Of a DNA stretch of 9,059 nt, positions 7,636 through 9,059 are shown one piece after another (position 1 is the first letter of the stretch; each line of letters starts with the position of its first letter). A program made the translations under genes and the position numbers. A model generated the notes under the pieces. The model saw only the letters and a list, made by a program, of their open reading frames with translations, ran no database searches and was not told the origin of the DNA. This stretch comes from Nitrococcus sp. (lineage in GTDB: Bacteria > Pseudomonadota > Gammaproteobacteria > Nitrococcales > Nitrococcaceae), in assembly GCA_030452365.1 (NCBI GenBank), contig JAKDMK010000065.1, positions 1 through 9,059 on the forward strand. Direction: 5' to 3'.

Positions 7636-8469
7636 TTAAAGTTGGATCTCTCCCTCGTAGACAGTGACCGCAGGGCCGGTCATCCAAACGGGCGCATCAC
7701 CACCATCCCAATATATCACCAGCTCGCCGCCTGCAAGTTCTACTTTCACCCGGGCATCCAGCAGGCCGCGCAACCGGCCCGAGACAACGGCCGCGCAGGC
7801 ACCAGTACCGCAGGCCAGAGTTTCGCCGGCCCCGCGTTCATAGACCCGCAGGCGGATGCGATCGCGGCCAAGTATCTGCATAAATCCCGCGTTGACGCAT
7901 TGCGGGAAATCACGATGGTGCACGATTACAGGTCCGAGTGTAGCGACCGGCGCAGTATCGATGTCGCCGACTTGCAGCACCGCATGGGGATTACCCATCG
8001 ATACCGCGCCGATGGTGACGGTCTCGCGCTCGAGCACGAGGGGATATTCGACGGCTGGCGCCGTTGCTCGGAAGGGGATACGCCCGGGTTCCAGAACCGG
8101 CGCTCCCATGTTGACCGTGATTGGCCCATCGTCGCACAACTGCACGATGGTCAGACCATTGAGCGTCTCCACCCGCAGCTCGTGCCGCTCGCTCAGCGCT
8201 TTCTCACGCAGGAACCGGGCTAGGCAGCGCACCCCATTGCCGCAGTGCTCGGCCTCGCCGCCATCGGCGTTGAAGACCCGATAGCGGACATCGGTATCCG
8301 GCCGGCTCGGCCGCTCGGCGAGCAATACTTGATCACAGCCGATGCCAATCCGGCGGTTGGCGAGCCTTCGGACTTGTTCCGGGTTCAGTGTCACAGACTG
8401 ATTCATCGCATCGATTACTACAAAATCGTTGCCCAAGGCCTGCATTTTGGTAAAGCGCAGTATCGGCAT
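7636..8469 (-). CDS. dapF: Diaminopimelate epimerase
   Basis: Cofactor-independent racemase that converts LL- to meso-diaminopimelate, which feeds both peptidoglycan and LysA. The protein has 277 residues, close to the 274 of E. coli. The N-terminus MPILRFTKMQALGNDFVVID is the family signature. The two active-site cysteines are visible: Cys76 in EHCGNGVRC and Cys220 in ACGTGAC. MGNPHAV (about 158-164) and NAGFMQI are also typical. The start is ATG at 8469; only a weak Shine-Dalgarno (GGAT in ACGGATAAAAG) precedes it, because an inverted-repeat element ends 15 bp upstream. It probably relies on transcription from lysA or further upstream, since no convincing promoter is visible in the gap. It is followed by a 221-bp gap before DUF484. 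Confidence 0.98.
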   Translation of the reverse strand: MPILRFTKMQALGNDFVVIDAMNQSVTLNPEQVRRLANRRIGIGCDQVLLAERPSRPDTDVRYRVFNADGGEAEHCGNGVRCLARFLREKALSERHELRVETLNGLTIVQLCDDGPITVNMGAPVLEPGRIPFRATAPAVEYPLVLERETVTIGAVSMGNPHAVLQVGDIDTAPVATLGPVIVHHRDFPQCVNAGFMQILGRDRIRLRVYERGAGETLACGTGACAAVVSGRLRGLLDARVKVELAGGELVIYWDGGDAPVWMTGPAVTVYEGEIQL

Positions 8470-8484
8470 CTTTTATCCGTGCAA

Positions 8485-8582
8485 ATGGGGTCAAGTCTAG
8501 TATTATGCATTCGCGATAATTAGTATGATCCACCACCACCATTAGCTGGACGCGGAATGCATAATACTAGACTTGACCCCAT
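8485..8582. repeat. 98-bp REPIN/MITE-like inverted-repeat element in the lysA-dapF junction
   Basis: Two 28-nt arms, 8485-8512 and 8555-8582, are perfect reverse complements (28 of 28). They surround a 42-nt centre that contains no reading frame of note. Each arm read inward begins ATGGGGTCAAGTCTAG and ends TATGCATTC. The same arm sequence, slightly diverged, recurs at 72-169 with an unrelated centre. Conserved inverted arms around a variable centre are typical of REPINs (paired REP sequences moved by RAYT/Y1 transposases) and of some MITEs; which class applies is inference. I recall similar GGGGTCA...ATTC motifs beside Y1-type transposases in proteobacteria but could not check this. No clear target-site duplication is seen. 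The element supplies the lysA stop codon and ends 15 bp before the dapF start. Confidence 0.85.
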
Positions 8583-9059
8583 CCTATCATGCGCTCGCCC
8601 GCCCAGAGCGCCTCGATGGCTTCGCGCTCGCGCACCAAGTGGATCATCGCGCCATCCACCAGCACCTCGGCAGGGCGCGGCCTACTGTTGTAGCTGGAAC
8701 TCATGACGAAACCATAGGCGCCGGCGCCGCGCACGGCCAGCAGATCACCGGGGGCGAGAGCCAGCTCGCGGTCGCGGCCCAGAAAATCCGCGCTCTCACA
8801 GACCGGGCCTACTACATCATAGCGCTTGCGCGGAACGTCCTTGCGCGGCACCACCGCCTCGATCGCCATCCAGGCGTGGTATAGCGCCGGGCGCAGTAAA
8901 TCGTTCATCGCTGCATCGACGATGGCGAAGCTCCGCTGTTTGGCGTGCTTGAGGTATTCCACCCGCGTCAACAGCACTCCGGCGTTGCCGACGATCGCCC
9001 GTCCGGGCTCCAGCAATAGCCGTTGCGGACGCTCTCCCAGTCGGGCAAGCAGTTGTTGG
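8567..9059 (-). CDS. lysA: Diaminopimelate decarboxylase, C-terminal part (gene cut by window edge)
   Basis: PLP-dependent enzyme that decarboxylates meso-diaminopimelate to L-lysine, the last step of lysine synthesis in the cytosol. The open frame runs in from the window edge and gives about 163 C-terminal residues; the N-terminal TIM barrel with the PLP lysine lies outside. Visible family motifs in order are EPGRAIVGNAG (phosphate-binding loop), MNDLLRPALYHAW, PVCESADFLGRDREL (the CESxD active-site motif supplied across the dimer) and GAYGFVMSSSYNSRPRPAEV. The usual end of the family is around IHLVREREAIEALWAGERMI; here WGQV and a TAG follow, all encoded inside an inverted-repeat element that starts at 8582. 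The gene precedes dapF, as in Pseudomonas. The identification is very secure; the exact native C-terminus is not known. Confidence 0.97.
   Translation of the reverse strand, partial: QQLLARLGERPQRLLLEPGRAIVGNAGVLLTRVEYLKHAKQRSFAIVDAAMNDLLRPALYHAWMAIEAVVPRKDVPRKRYDVVGPVCESADFLGRDRELALAPGDLLAVRGAGAYGFVMSSSYNSRPRPAEVLVDGAMIHLVREREAIEALWAGERMIGWGQV

Noticed and set aside
7624..8223. 199-residue plus-strand open frame opposite dapF
   Set aside because: Antisense shadow of an intact dapF.
8485..8582. Repeat element as an intrinsic terminator for lysA
   Set aside because: The stem is perfect, but its centre is 42 nt and no T-run follows on the minus strand.
8551..8582. Outward promoter made of ATAATA and TTGACC within the element arm
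   Set aside because: The two boxes occur in the wrong order for one promoter, and no partner box stands at 16-18 nt outside the arm.
72..8582. The two repeats as ends of a composite transposon carrying dapF to ubiB
   Set aside because: The genes between are normal chromosomal core genes in a familiar order, and the elements carry no transposase; independent insertions are simpler.

Overview
The window looks like chromosomal core DNA from a GC-rich gammaproteobacterium. The gene content (lysA-dapF-DUF484-xerC, hslVU, ubiE-ubiJ-ubiB) and the protein sequences are of gammaproteobacterial type. They resemble Pseudomonas and Chromatiales/Ectothiorhodospiraceae-like lineages more than enterics. 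This placement is inferred from gene order and remembered homologues; no search was run.

All ten protein genes lie on the minus strand, so transcription runs from high to low coordinates. In that direction: (1) the 3' end of lysA, cut by the window edge, then dapF, the last two enzymes of the DAP/lysine route; (2) a DUF484 gene overlapping xerC by 4 bp (GTGA); (3) a short gap holding a good candidate sigma-32 promoter, then hslV and hslU, the two subunits of a heat-shock protease; (4) a small DUF971 gene that ends 2 bp before ubiE; (5) ubiE, ubiJ and ubiB for aerobic ubiquinone synthesis, with ubiJ and ubiB overlapping by 4 bp. Several genes start with GTG (xerC, hslV, ubiE, ubiB), two of them at GTGA overlaps. 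No core gene shows a frameshift or a lost catalytic residue.

The feature that is not standard housekeeping is a pair of ~96-98 bp inverted-repeat elements, one in the lysA-dapF junction (8485-8582) and one just after ubiB (72-169). They share 26-29 nt arms but have unrelated ~40 nt centres. This is the architecture of REPIN-type or MITE-type elements mobilised in trans. The first contributes the stop codon and last residues of lysA and almost all of the dapF leader. No transposase gene is present. I see no defence system, prophage, CRISPR array, tRNA or rRNA. Positions 1-71 hold nothing recognisable.
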